64,000 bases of DNA from Bacillus shivajii (GTDB lineage: Bacteria > Bacillota > Bacilli > Bacillales > Salisediminibacteriaceae): assembly GCF_020519665.1 (NCBI RefSeq), contig NZ_CP084703.1, forward strand, positions 2,046,001-2,110,000. The letters run 5' to 3'. The translations under genes and the position numbers were made by a program. Of the stretch, positions 44,139 through 52,608 are shown piece after piece. A model generated the notes under the pieces. The model worked only from the letters and a program-made list of their open reading frames with translations, was not told the origin of the DNA and made no database searches. Every line of letters starts with the position of its first letter. Within the stretch, counting starts at the first letter, position 1.

Positions 44139-44498
44139 ATGGAACTTTTTAGATTTGATAAAGAAGTTGGAAAAAAAGTGACTCATTTTCAATCTAATTT
44201 TGTCATGTCACGTATTGTAAAAACGGAAAAAGATGTTCAAATTGGTTGTATGCATTTAGAAGCTAACGGAATCATTGGGTATCATCATGCCGTTGTTCCT
44301 CAATTACTTCTTGTTGTTGCTGGAGAAGGTTGGGTACAAAGTGATGATTCTCCCAAAATAAGAGTAAAAACAGGTGATGCGATTTATTGGAAACAAGGTG
44401 AAGGGCACGAAACATCCACCAATTCTGGACTTACGGCAATCGTCATTGAATCAGAAGAATTAAATCCGTCTGACTTTATGCCGCTAAAAGATCTTTAA
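44139..44498 (+). CDS. Cupin-domain protein
   Basis: This 119-residue single cupin barrel includes 'GYHHAVVPQLLLVVAGEGWV' (cupin motif 1 with His-His) and 'VKTGDAIYWKQGEGHETST' (motif 2 with Gly-Asp and a His). It should bind a divalent metal. The substrate is unknown. An AAGGAG site precedes the ATG. Confidence 0.85.
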   Translation: MELFRFDKEVGKKVTHFQSNFVMSRIVKTEKDVQIGCMHLEANGIIGYHHAVVPQLLLVVAGEGWVQSDDSPKIRVKTGDAIYWKQGEGHETSTNSGLTAIVIESEELNPSDFMPLKDL

Positions 44499-44554
44499 CT
44501 AAGTCTCGTTCACCAGAAAATGGTTTTGTTCGTACGCTAAAAGAGGGAGATAAA

Positions 44555-44845
44555 ATGGAAAAGAATATTACGATGAAAGAATTGCAACATTACATTAAGG
44601 ATAAGGATTACAAACCAGAATTAAAGAACGCTTATTTTCAGAAGTTAATTGAAGAAGTTGGGGAACTTTCCGAGGTATTGCGTAAGGATAAACGATTGGA
44701 ACAACAAGGGACAATTAAAGGAACCATTGAAGAAGAACTATATGATGTTCTGTATTATGTTATCAGCTTAGCAAATGTTTATGATATTGATTTAGAGAAG
44801 TGCTTCCATTTAAAAGAGGAAATAAATAAAGAAAAGTATAAATAA
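44555..44845 (+). CDS. MazG-like nucleotide pyrophosphohydrolase
   Basis: This 96-residue helical protein has the MazG metal-binding residues in 'IEEVGELSEVLRKD' and 'IEEELYDVLYYVISLANVY' (Glu-x2-Glu ... Glu-x2-Asp). Such enzymes hydrolyse nucleoside triphosphates, often damaged or modified ones, to monophosphates. It follows the cupin gene by 56 bases with its own GGGAG site. Confidence 0.88.
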   Translation: MEKNITMKELQHYIKDKDYKPELKNAYFQKLIEEVGELSEVLRKDKRLEQQGTIKGTIEEELYDVLYYVISLANVYDIDLEKCFHLKEEINKEKYK

Positions 44846-44871
44846 GTTAATAGCTAATAGAATTCGCTTCT

Positions 44872-45090
44872 GTAACCATCGGAGATTGCTTGCCTATTGA
44901 TTTGTTGTTATTAGCAGACCCTTCTCAAAAAATAATTCAAGCATTGGACAACATCCGCTTTATCAAAAATGTAGTTTTAGGATAACTAGTATTGATATAA
45001 ACTTTTTCATTAAACATTACGATGAAGATATTTTTGAAAATGGCATACAGTATCGGGATTGATTCGTTTATCTCAAAATTTATAAAAATA
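44872..45090 (+). pseudogene. GNAT acetyltransferase relic, N- and C-terminal ends only
   Basis: 'VTIGDCLPIDLLLLADPSQK' plus 'II' looks like the start of a small GNAT family known from Bacillus. After frame changes 'HYDEDIFENGIQYRD' appears, which is the usual end of the same family, followed by a two-base loss. The acetyl-CoA-binding middle is missing. This repeats the pattern of the relic at 10612. Confidence 0.6.
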
Positions 45091-45109
45091 AGTAGCGAGA
45101 GGTGAATTT

Positions 45110-45745
45110 ATGGGGGAGATGTCGGATATTTGGAAACCACTTTCTGTGAGTGAAGTGACAGAAACATTTAATAAGATACCTATTCATTGGTGGATTGCTG
45201 GAGGCTGGGCGTTAGACATTTATTTAGGAGAAGAAACAAGAGGACATGAAGATATTGATATTGTTATTTTAAGGCGTGATCACTTACCTTTAAAAAAGTA
45301 TTTATATGATGACTGGATAATGTATAAAGCAACGAAAGGACAGTTCATCGAGTGGGAAAAAAATGATGAATTGGACATTCAATACGATAATATTTGGGTT
45401 AAGCAAAGAGGTAGTTCAACTTGGGCATTTCAAGTAATGATTTTAGATACAGTTGGGGAAGAGTGGATCTATAAACGAAAAAATACGGTGAGAAAAGCCT
45501 TAAAAAATATTGGACATAAATCTTCTGGTGGAGTTCCTTATTTAAGACCAGAAATTCAACTCCTCTATAAAGGTGGGAGTTCCGTTTTAAGAGAAAAAGA
45601 TCATATTGATTTAAAAAACGTGCTACCAAAACTAACAAATGCAGATTTAACATGGTTAAAGGATTCATTAGCTGAGCAGTTCCCAAAGGGGCATCCATGG
45701 ATTACTTATGTAACTGAGATGATTACTAGGAAGAGTACATATTAG
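45110..45745 (+). CDS. Aminoglycoside-2''-adenylyltransferase-like nucleotidyltransferase
   Basis: This 211-residue protein has the NTase motif 'WWIAGGWALDIYLGEETRGH' followed by 'EDIDIVILRRD' (Gly-Gly-Trp ... Asp-x-Asp). This is the arrangement of the ANT(2'')/LinA-like nucleotidyltransferases. 'YLRPEIQLLYKG' near the end also fits. It may adenylylate a small molecule. Resistance activity is not implied by homology alone. AGCGAGAGGTG precedes the ATG. Confidence 0.82.
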   Translation: MGEMSDIWKPLSVSEVTETFNKIPIHWWIAGGWALDIYLGEETRGHEDIDIVILRRDHLPLKKYLYDDWIMYKATKGQFIEWEKNDELDIQYDNIWVKQRGSSTWAFQVMILDTVGEEWIYKRKNTVRKALKNIGHKSSGGVPYLRPEIQLLYKGGSSVLREKDHIDLKNVLPKLTNADLTWLKDSLAEQFPKGHPWITYVTEMITRKSTY

Positions 45746-45792
45746 TTTTTCTAGACAGACATTTAATCTTATTAAGTCACGGAGTAGATAAT

Positions 45793-46224
45793 ATGGATAC
45801 AAATGGATTATTATATGCTGCAAAAATGACTAACGCGTTAGCTAAGGAAATTCCAGAAAGTTATTGGGACCTTCAATTAGTATCAGAGTTGGGGACATTG
45901 AGAAAACTCTTTAGACATATGGTTCGAGTTAGAGATGTTTATCGTGACGGGCTGAAAACAGGAATAATTTATTTTCCTGGTAAAATGCCAGCCGAAGAAA
46001 ACACGTTGATTTATGAATTAGAGCGGAGTATGGAAGAGCTCATAGTAGAATTCAAACAAACAAAAATTGAATCCATAAAAATGGGGGAAGAGTCACTCAC
46101 AATCATCGAATTATTAGGGACAGTAATACAACATGAAGGTATTCATCAAGGTCAATACTACGTGGCACTTAAACAGTCAAGGTTAGAGTTACCTAAACAG
46201 TGGATTCGTGATTGGCACATGTAA
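45793..46224 (+). CDS. DinB-family protein
   Basis: This 143-residue, four-helix, soluble protein has 'TLRKLFRHMVRVRDVYRDGL' with the first metal His and 'VIQHEGIHQGQYYVAL' with the His-x3-His pair, as in DinB/YfiT-type metal-dependent hydrolases and thiol transferases. It is 47 bases after the nucleotidyltransferase gene and probably co-transcribed. Confidence 0.85.
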   Translation: MDTNGLLYAAKMTNALAKEIPESYWDLQLVSELGTLRKLFRHMVRVRDVYRDGLKTGIIYFPGKMPAEENTLIYELERSMEELIVEFKQTKIESIKMGEESLTIIELLGTVIQHEGIHQGQYYVALKQSRLELPKQWIRDWHM

Positions 46225-46688
46225 TTTGGAATGGAAATTAGAAAGCCATCCAATATATAAGAAAATTGTCCTTCATGACGGTATTGGGCAGTCTGCTGTT
46301 CAGTTCTAATACGTTATAAAGAACAAGTCTATAATCATGATAAATAATCTGGATTTTATGAATGAGCGACAAAAGAAGGTCACGTATTGTTCACTTTAGT
46401 ACTAGGGAAAGCTTAATAATGAAAAAGTAGATTTGGACGAATTCAAGCAGCTAACTTAAGTAGTATACTTTTCACGATAAGGAGAGTTTTCTCTTTCTTT
46501 TTATACGAGCATCTGGTTTATTGTATTTACTATAATAATATTATGTAAACCTATGAAACTGAGATATGAATAAGTTAAAAGGGGGGAGATGAGACTGGTT
46601 AGGGTGACTGCCCCCGCGTTGGAAAACGAGGACCTGCACCCAATGGCGTAAACTGTGTTTTTATAGAATATAGAACTAGACACTTACT
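46225..46688. other. Intergenic region, relics only
   Basis: Short frames such as 'EWKLESHPIYKKIVLHDGIG' (46228-46300) and 'EGHVLFTLVLGK' suggest eroded genes, but none can be named. A weak hairpin GAGAG-tttt-CTCTT with a T-rich tail occurs at 46481-46500. Confidence 0.35.
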
Positions 46689-47360
46689 TTATTTCCACTC
46701 TACGACTTGATCCATCTCTTTTCTCGTTTTAGGACGTGGCTCCTCCGCACGATAACCGAAAGCAGCCATGACAGAGACGCTTAATTTTCCATCCTCAAGT
46801 AAACCTTCCTCATCTAGTACTTGATTGACGGCATCAATATGAAACCCTTCAATTGGACAAGAATCGATGCCAATGAGAGCAGCCGTTGTCATCATATTGC
46901 CTAAAGCGATATATGTTTGCTTAGAGGCCCAAGCAGTTAAAGATTGATCGCTTTCGAGCAAGTGAAATTTCTCTTGAAAGGACTTGTATCGATCATGCAC
47001 TTGTTCAATCATATCTTCCGGCATTTGTTTTACGTTGCGTAAGTGATCCTTTACGTATTCAGAGTCGTATCGGACGTCGTTGCGTGACAAAATGACAACG
47101 AAATGACTTGCAGTAGGTAATTGCCCACTTGCACCCCATGCAACTTCTTTTAACTTCTTTCTTAAATCTTCATTTTGTACAACGACAAATTTCCATGGCT
47201 CCAATCCGATCGAACTCGGAGATAATCTACCTGCTTCTAAAATGAGATGAAAATTTTCATCTGAAATTTTTTTATTCGCATCAAATTTTTTCGTAGCGTG
47301 TCTAAAATGAAATGCCTTTAAAATTTCTTCATTTTTGCTTGTGTTCGTTTCGTTTGCCAT
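46689..47360 (-). CDS. Nitroreductase-family NAD(P)H oxidoreductase
   Basis: This 223-residue FMN enzyme has 'FHFRHATKKFDANKKI' with the FMN-phosphate-binding Arg-His, 'LSPSSIGLEPWKFVVVQ' and 'ALIGIDSCPIEGFHIDAVNQ', the standard nitroreductase blocks. Likely roles are reduction of nitro compounds, quinones or dihydropteridines. It is the usual length for the family. AGGAGAT precedes the ATG. Confidence 0.93.
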   Translation of the reverse strand: MANETNTSKNEEILKAFHFRHATKKFDANKKISDENFHLILEAGRLSPSSIGLEPWKFVVVQNEDLRKKLKEVAWGASGQLPTASHFVVILSRNDVRYDSEYVKDHLRNVKQMPEDMIEQVHDRYKSFQEKFHLLESDQSLTAWASKQTYIALGNMMTTAALIGIDSCPIEGFHIDAVNQVLDEEGLLEDGKLSVSVMAAFGYRAEEPRPKTRKEMDQVVEWK

Positions 47361-47470
47361 TGATATGATATCTCCTTTTTATGTGTGGTGTGACGACTAA
47401 TATAATATGGTGAACCATCAATATTATATTTGAATATCTTTATCCCCATCAATGAATATGCTTGCTTTAA

Positions 47471-47672
47471 CTATAATCTCATACGATTGAAGACGTAACT
47501 CACTAGTAAAGTGTGCGTATTAATGATGGCTTCATACGCATTGTCTTGTTTTTGCAACTCAACGATTCGTTGTTTTACCTCATCAGAGTTACTGATATTT
47601 CCTGCAGTTAAGCAGGGCTTAATAATTGGAAAACTGTAGTGATAGTTTAAAAATCTGTCGCTCCCGTTGTGA
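47471..47672 (-). pseudogene. C-terminal gene fragment, family unknown
   Basis: On the minus strand an open stretch with no start codon reads 'YHYSFPIIKPCLTAGNISNS' and 'DEVKQRIVELQKQDNAYEAI', ending 'FNRMRL'. The composition is protein-like and helical, but I cannot place it. Confidence 0.45.
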
Positions 47673-47688
47673 TACTATCAGAGAAGAG

Positions 47689-47720
47689 TTAAGAGTCAGT
47701 CACGATTAACTGACTCTTAA
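47689..47720 (-). terminator. 12-bp hairpin enclosing the DMT gene stop codon
   Basis: TTAAGAGTCAGT pairs perfectly with ACTGACTCTTAA over an 8-base loop that contains the stop codon of the minus-strand DMT gene. The T tract on that strand is weak. Confidence 0.65.
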
Positions 47721-48656
47721 AGACTTTTTATGATTAAGGCGTTGGCTAGTCTTTGAAGACGAGTTTTTATATAAAGCTAGCATGATAATCATTCCAATGA
47801 TACAAGCAGTCCCCAGCCATTGGAAATGGCCGAATGGTTCCCTTAACCAAAAGACTGTTGTTAAAACAGCTGCGAGTGGCTCTAAACTGCCTAAAAGGCT
47901 TGTTTCTTGTGCTGAAAGACTTTGTAAACTTTCGATATAAAACCAAAAAGCGATCATCGTTCCAAATATAATCACGAATATGAGGTAAAAATAGGCTTCA
48001 ATCGATATGCTTGTAAAGTCCATTTTCCAAGGAGGGTGGATAAAGCTTAATGCAACACTTCCGATTGTCATTGCCCAGCCGACAATGACAAGGGAATCAT
48101 ACTGTTTTAATAGGGGAACGGCATATAACGTATAAAAAGCTAATGCTACCCCAGATAAAACTCCCCACACGATTGCAAGCGGGGGGACAGATAATTGTGA
48201 AAGTGAGCCATTTGTGAGTAAGAAAAAACAACCGATTAGAGCAAGACAAACGGTGATTCCATCCCGTTTTGTTAACACCGTTAGTTTACGTAAAAGTAAA
48301 TAAATAATGATCATTGCAGGAGCTAAATATTGTAGTAACGTGGCAACTGCAGCGTTACCGTGATGAATTGAGGCCATATATGTATATTGAACCCCTAGCA
48401 TACCGAGTAAGCCGAAGATGATTAATGAGACGGCGGTCTTACGGTTTTTCCAGACGCCTAGTATTTGAGAACGATCTTTGAAAACATATTGAACAGTTAA
48501 GAGTAATAACCCGGCGATGAGTAATCGTGTCGTCACTAGCCAATTCACTTCGATCGCGAAGTCCTGGAAGAGTTTTTGTGAAACAGTTCCGCCAATCCCC
48601 CAAAAAGTAGCTCCGATTATAACGAGAAATAAGCTGATTATTCGTTGTTTATTCAT
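47706..48656 (-). CDS. EamA/DMT-family transporter
   Basis: This 316-residue protein has ten hydrophobic helices in two EamA repeats: '[20 protein letters not shown]' in helix 1 and '[20 protein letters not shown]' near the end are diagnostic. The internal ATG after AAGGTGG is preferred over the GTG 15 bases upstream, which overlaps that site. It probably exports a metabolite. The family branch resembles carboxylate/amino-acid exporters of the RhaT/YicL type, without certainty. Confidence 0.9.
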   Translation of the reverse strand: MNKQRIISLFLVIIGATFWGIGGTVSQKLFQDFAIEVNWLVTTRLLIAGLLLLTVQYVFKDRSQILGVWKNRKTAVSLIIFGLLGMLGVQYTYMASIHHGNAAVATLLQYLAPAMIIIYLLLRKLTVLTKRDGITVCLALIGCFFLLTNGSLSQLSVPPLAIVWGVLSGVALAFYTLYAVPLLKQYDSLVIVGWAMTIGSVALSFIHPPWKMDFTSISIEAYFYLIFVIIFGTMIAFWFYIESLQSLSAQETSLLGSLEPLAAVLTTVFWLREPFGHFQWLGTACIIGMIIMLALYKNSSSKTSQRLNHKKSLRVS

Positions 48657-48969
48657 GGTTAGATTTTCCACCTTTAAATTTCATAATATTGTTATAATAA
48701 CTGAAAATTTAGTTGATTAATACTACTTTGAGGAGAAAAACAAAAAGTATAGGAAACTGATAGAATAGGAATTGCATTACTTTGATTCATCAAACCAACA
48801 CTGACCTTAAACAAAAGCATTGAATTACAAGGGATGTGACAAATCAAATTGCAGAAGACATAAAATGAAGTTTTTTCATATATACTTTCTGTGTGTGGGG
48901 TTTTCGCTGTGATGATTTAGTTCAATAATATTTCTCTAAAACAAATGAATTTTTACAATATATAAGCAC

Positions 48970-48998
48970 TTGACTTTTATAGTTTAATCGTGTAAAGT
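48970..48998 (+). promoter_or_regulatory. Sigma-A-like promoter of the T-box transcript
   Basis: TTGACT and TAAAGT are spaced by 17 bases, about 40 bases before the T-box structure begins. Confidence 0.65.
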
Positions 48999-49043
48999 GT
49001 TAAAAAATGTTTTCAGATAAATGAATTTATTGCACATCATATT

Positions 49044-49288
49044 CAAATACGATGAAGAAGACATGTTCATTGTGTACGAGAATTTACAGAGAGCTAGTGG
49101 TTGCTGAGAACTAGTATTTCCGCATGATGAAAAACACTTTGGAGTAGTCAGGCTGAAACTAAGTAGGTCTGAACGTAAATGCACGTTACGCATTCACTAA
49201 CGAATGAAGGCTAATAATTTAGCAAAATCAGGGTGGTACCGCGAAAACCTTTCGCCCCTAATAATCTATGGGGAGGGAAGGTTTTTTT
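49044..49288 (+). promoter_or_regulatory. T-box leader, asparagine specifier
   Basis: Conserved elements are in order: AGAGAGCTAGTGGTTGCTGAG of stem I, an AAC specifier at 49133-49135 in 'GAAAAACACTTTGGAG', the antiterminator T-box 'AGGGTGGTACCGCG' at 49230-49243, then the terminator AAAACCTT ... AAGGTTTTTTT (49244-49287). AAC reads asparagine, in agreement with asnA downstream. Uncharged tRNA-Asn would stabilise the antiterminator and switch the gene on. Confidence 0.95.
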
Positions 49289-49349
49289 ATTGGAGCTAAT
49301 TTCATAAATCGTATTTTAGATGAAAAAGACGAATATTATTTTAAATTGT

Positions 49350-49515
49350 AGCGGAAGACGTCGACTCCTGCGGGAATATCAACAAGATTTATCCGGCAGG
49401 GTTGGTTTCCAGAGGAAGCTGAAACGTTGACCGCGGCAAAGAAGACACCGTGAATGCAAACGAAGTGAAGCATAAGCGGATATCGCACTTGTGCCAAGAG
49501 GTGCAATCGAGCGCC
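49350..49515. repeat. GC-rich dispersed repeat between the T-box and asnA
   Basis: It includes 'GACTCCTGCGGGAA' followed by 'GAAGCTGAAACGTTGACCGC' and 'CATAAGCGGATATCGCACTT', related in reverse to the repeat at 60385 (AAGTGCGACATCC ... TGGTGTCTACTTTGCC). It pushes the start of asnA about 290 bases from the T-box terminator. Confidence 0.75.
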
Positions 49516-49579
49516 TGAAGCGATTCATCAAATAAACATAGCGTATTTACAATTTCAAGCAAAGCTAAAGGGAGGAAAA

Positions 49580-50593
49580 ATGATGACAACTGTAATTAAA
49601 CCTAAAGGGTATCATGCAACATTAAATGTAAAAGAAACAGAGGAAGCGATTAAACTTACAAGGGATTATTTTAAGAAGGCATTTTCGGAAGAGTTAAATT
49701 TATCTCGCGTATCTTCACCGTTATTTCTAAAGCCTGAAACAGGTTTAAATGATAACCTGAATGGTATTGAGCAGGCTGTTTCCTTTAATGTAAAGGGTGC
49801 TGAAAATTCAAAAGTAGAAATTGTCCATTCATTAGCGAAGTGGAAAAGAATGGCGTTAAACAATTATGGATTCAACCAAGGAGAAGGAATCTATACAAAC
49901 ATGAATGCGATTAGAGCAGAGGAAGAGCTAAGTAACCTTCACTCGATCTATGTCGATCAATGGGATTGGGAAAAAATTATCGCTAAAGAAGAAAGAACGG
50001 AAAAAAAGCTTCATGATGTAGTTAGACAGATTTATAAAGTTTTTAAGGAAATTGAGTGCTATTTATCTGAAAAGTATTCTTATATCGAACCTATTTTGCC
50101 TGACGAGATTAGCTTTATCACGACACAAGAATTAGAAAATAAATATCCTCACTTAACACCAAAAGAACGTGAAAACGCGATTGCGAAAGAGAGAAAAGCT
50201 GTATTTATCTCTAAGATCGGTGATCAATTGCAATCAGGTATTAAACATGATGGAAGATCACCTGATTATGATGATTGGCAGCTAAATGGTGATATTATTT
50301 TTTGGTACCCTGTTTTAGATAAAGCGTTTGAAGTTTCTTCTATGGGAATACGAGTCGATCGAGATTCATTACTGAGACAGATAAAAGCAGCTCATTGTGA
50401 AGAACGCTTGGAGTTGGAGTATCACAAGATGATTTTAGAAGACGAACTCCCTTATACGATTGGTGGAGGGATTGGTCAATCAAGAGTGTGTATGTTCCTC
50501 TTAAGAAAAGCTCATATAGGAGAAGTTCAAGCATCTGTCTGGTCTAAAGAAATAATCGATGAGTGTAAAAGGTCTGGGATTCAGTTATTGTAA
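49580..50593 (+). CDS. asnA: Aspartate-ammonia ligase
   Basis: This 337-residue cytoplasmic class II synthetase-like enzyme makes asparagine from aspartate, ammonia and ATP. 'VSSPLFLKPETGLNDNLNGI' (motif 2 region), 'AKWKRMALNNYGFNQGEGIY' and 'GGGIGQSRVCMFLLRKAHIG' (motif 3, with the ATP-binding Arg) match AsnA throughout. AAAGGGAGG precedes the ATG. It is controlled by the upstream asparagine T-box. Confidence 0.97.
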   Translation: MMTTVIKPKGYHATLNVKETEEAIKLTRDYFKKAFSEELNLSRVSSPLFLKPETGLNDNLNGIEQAVSFNVKGAENSKVEIVHSLAKWKRMALNNYGFNQGEGIYTNMNAIRAEEELSNLHSIYVDQWDWEKIIAKEERTEKKLHDVVRQIYKVFKEIECYLSEKYSYIEPILPDEISFITTQELENKYPHLTPKERENAIAKERKAVFISKIGDQLQSGIKHDGRSPDYDDWQLNGDIIFWYPVLDKAFEVSSMGIRVDRDSLLRQIKAAHCEERLELEYHKMILEDELPYTIGGGIGQSRVCMFLLRKAHIGEVQASVWSKEIIDECKRSGIQLL

Positions 50594-50679
50594 GTGTTAT
50601 TTTATTGGTAGACATTCATGCGAAGTGATTTTCGCACCATGAAGCATGAAAATTAGTTCAATTTATATTTAATGTTTAG

Positions 50680-50865
50680 TTTGGAAGCACGTGGCGAGAC
50701 TCCTACGGGAACAGCGACGAGCATTACTTCTTCGAACTGCTTCGAGCTGCGACGAGTAACCGCAGGAGCACTGTTTATCTGTGACGAGTAATCGCAGGAA
50801 CAACGAGCCGAAGTTAGCTGAAGCCGTGCCCGTGGAAAGCGAAGTAACATGTGCTTCCAAACCAT
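50680..50865. repeat. GC-rich dispersed repeat
   Basis: It contains 'GGCGAGACTCCTACGGGAAC', 'AGCTGCGACGAGTAACCGCA' and 'GAAGTTAGCTGAAGCCGTGC', ending 'GGAAAGCGAAGTAACATGTG'. The internal ACGAGTAACCGCAGGAGCA motif recurs at 61893. The frames that cross it are artefacts. Confidence 0.8.
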
Positions 50866-50958
50866 AATTTTATAAACTTATTTTCAAGGTAGCTCATTCA
50901 AAAATAAGTTCTCATGATACACCGTTTTCGTCACTGTTGAAAAAAGGAGAGGAAATAG

Positions 50959-51747
50959 ATGATCAAAGCCGTATTTTTCGATCTGGATGATACATTATTG
51001 TGGGATCAAAAAAGTGTAAAAGAAGCTTTTAAAGCTACATGTCTAATTGCTCAAAAAAGGTACAGAATTGACCCTGATCAATTAGAAGTTGCAGTACGAA
51101 AAGCAGCTTCTGATTTATATGCATCATATGAAACCTATGATTTCACAAAAAAAATCGGGATTAACCCATTTGAAGGGCTATGGGGGAACTTCTTAGATGA
51201 CCATAATGATTTTCGTAAAATGAAACAAATTGTGCCTACATACAGAAAAGCGGCGTGGACACAAGGGTTAATACAATTAGGTATTGAAGATGAAGATTTA
51301 GGTTATGAACTTGCAGAACGATTTCCAATCGAACGAAAAAAGAATCCTTTTGTTTATGAAGAGTCCTTTAAGATTCTTGATATGCTTAAGGAGAACTATA
51401 AGCTTTTGCTTTTAACAAACGGCTCTCCGGATTTACAAAATACAAAGCTAGATATCACTCCTAAGCTTGTTCCATATTTTGATCATATTATTATTTCTGG
51501 AGCATTTGGGATAGGTAAGCCGGATCCATCGATTTTTGAGCACGCATTAGAAAGAATGGGCATCGATAAAGACGAGGCTATTATGGTTGGGGATAATTTG
51601 ATGACGGATATTCTTGGTGCCTCCCGAGTGGGGATGAAGTCGGTATGGATTAATCGTGAGAACAAAGACAGAACGGACATCGTGCCTAATTTTGAAATTA
51701 AACACCTTGAAGAGTTGTTACCTATTCTCGATTCTCTCAATAAGTAA
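50959..51747 (+). CDS. HAD-superfamily hydrolase (YsaA-like)
   Basis: This 262-residue protein begins '[20 protein letters not shown]' with nucleophile Asp8. '[16 protein letters not shown]' is motif II, '[11 protein letters not shown]' supplies the Lys, and '[19 protein letters not shown]' supplies the final acidic pair. The middle cap resembles B. subtilis YsaA ('[11 protein letters not shown]'). It probably acts as a phosphatase on a small metabolite. AAAGGAGAGG precedes the ATG. Confidence 0.92.
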   Translation: MIKAVFFDLDDTLLWDQKSVKEAFKATCLIAQKRYRIDPDQLEVAVRKAASDLYASYETYDFTKKIGINPFEGLWGNFLDDHNDFRKMKQIVPTYRKAAWTQGLIQLGIEDEDLGYELAERFPIERKKNPFVYEESFKILDMLKENYKLLLLTNGSPDLQNTKLDITPKLVPYFDHIIISGAFGIGKPDPSIFEHALERMGIDKDEAIMVGDNLMTDILGASRVGMKSVWINRENKDRTDIVPNFEIKHLEELLPILDSLNK

Positions 51748-51853
51748 GAGGGAAAGATATTTAAGTTAATATACATTTATTCGCTTTGTATGTGACAAGT
51801 GAACGGGTCCCCGCAAGTCGTTTTAGAAGATTCCTAGATAAAGGGTGTTTGTT

Positions 51854-52125
51854 GTGCAAAGTAATATAGATGTATCAGAATTGTTAATGTATAAAAACAA
51901 ACAAGTGGTTTTAAATTTTTACAACGACGGGGAATTAGTCGATGCGAATCCTTTGTTTTTCATAAAATCGATGCTGACGATGACGGCATTCATTTTTCAA
52001 AAAATAACGAAATCATTTATTCTCTTTCGATCGATCAAAACGAACATCTCGTTGTTGATGCAACTTTTCCAAATTTCTTTTTGTTATCTATTAATGAGAA
52101 GACGACTGAAATCTATTTTCCTTAG
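51854..52125 (+). pseudogene. Small soluble protein gene with a one-base frameshift
   Basis: GTG after AAAGGGTG begins 'MQSNIDVSELLMYKNKQVVL' and 'NFYNDGELVDANPLFF'. At the T5 run (51956-51960) one missing T would restore 'HKIDADDDGIHFSKNNEIIY' and 'LSIDQNEHLVVDATFPNFFL', ending 'YFP' at TAG 52123. The restored product is about 90 residues. This may be decay or a base-calling error at the homopolymer. Confidence 0.75.
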
Positions 52126-52226
52126 ATATTTGACTCATTCCTGTTTCAATTTAGTTTTTTACATAAAGAAGTAGGTCTAGCATTATATCATACAAGGTTA
52201 TATTAGTTAATGTTACATATCTATAG

Positions 52227-52258
52227 GAAGCGGGAGCATATCGTTCACGCTTCTTTTT
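52227..52258 (+). terminator. Rho-independent terminator
   Basis: GAAGCG pairs with CGCTTC around 15 bases, followed by seven or more T residues. Confidence 0.8.
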
Positions 52259-52274
52259 TTAAGGGATAAACCCG

Positions 52275-52378
52275 AAAAGTGATGAACAAAACCAAATAAT
52301 TGATGAACAAACCACAAAAGTGGTGAACAAATCTCAAAAGTGATGAACAAAACCAAAAAATTGATGAACAAAACCTAT
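52275..52378. repeat. 21-bp tandem array, GATGAACAAAACC type
   Basis: Five imperfect units of about 21 bp carry the core TGATGAACAAAACC or GGTGAACAAATC with AT-rich linkers. It lies between two genes and cannot code, because stops occur in all frames. Confidence 0.85.
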
Positions 52379-52547
52379 ATCTAGAGAAAAAGATTTTCCA
52401 ACGACAAAAATTATGTTATTATTTTTCAGTTACGTTTTATTTTTATTTCACGATATTATATAACGATGCTTATAAGTTAAATCGTAACCTGGAATTTCCA
52501 TTTACGAACTGTTATTACGTATCTTTAAACGTTATTACATGATTAAT

Positions 52548-52574
52548 GAAGCAGGAGAACCGTCCCCACGCTTC
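52548..52574. repeat. GAAGC...CCGTCCCC...GCTTC hairpin repeat, copy 4
   Basis: GAAGCAGGAGAACCGTCCCC then ACGCTTC. It lies 35 bases before the rlmD start codon. This copy, like copies 2 and 3, sits in the 5' leader of a gene. Confidence 0.65.
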
Positions 52575-52608
52575 TTTCATAGATTAAGGATTTAAAGGAG
52601 GGACCATC

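Noticed and set aside
50653-50865. Two overlapping short frames after asnA
   Set aside because: Both are produced by the dispersed repeat and lack ribosome sites.
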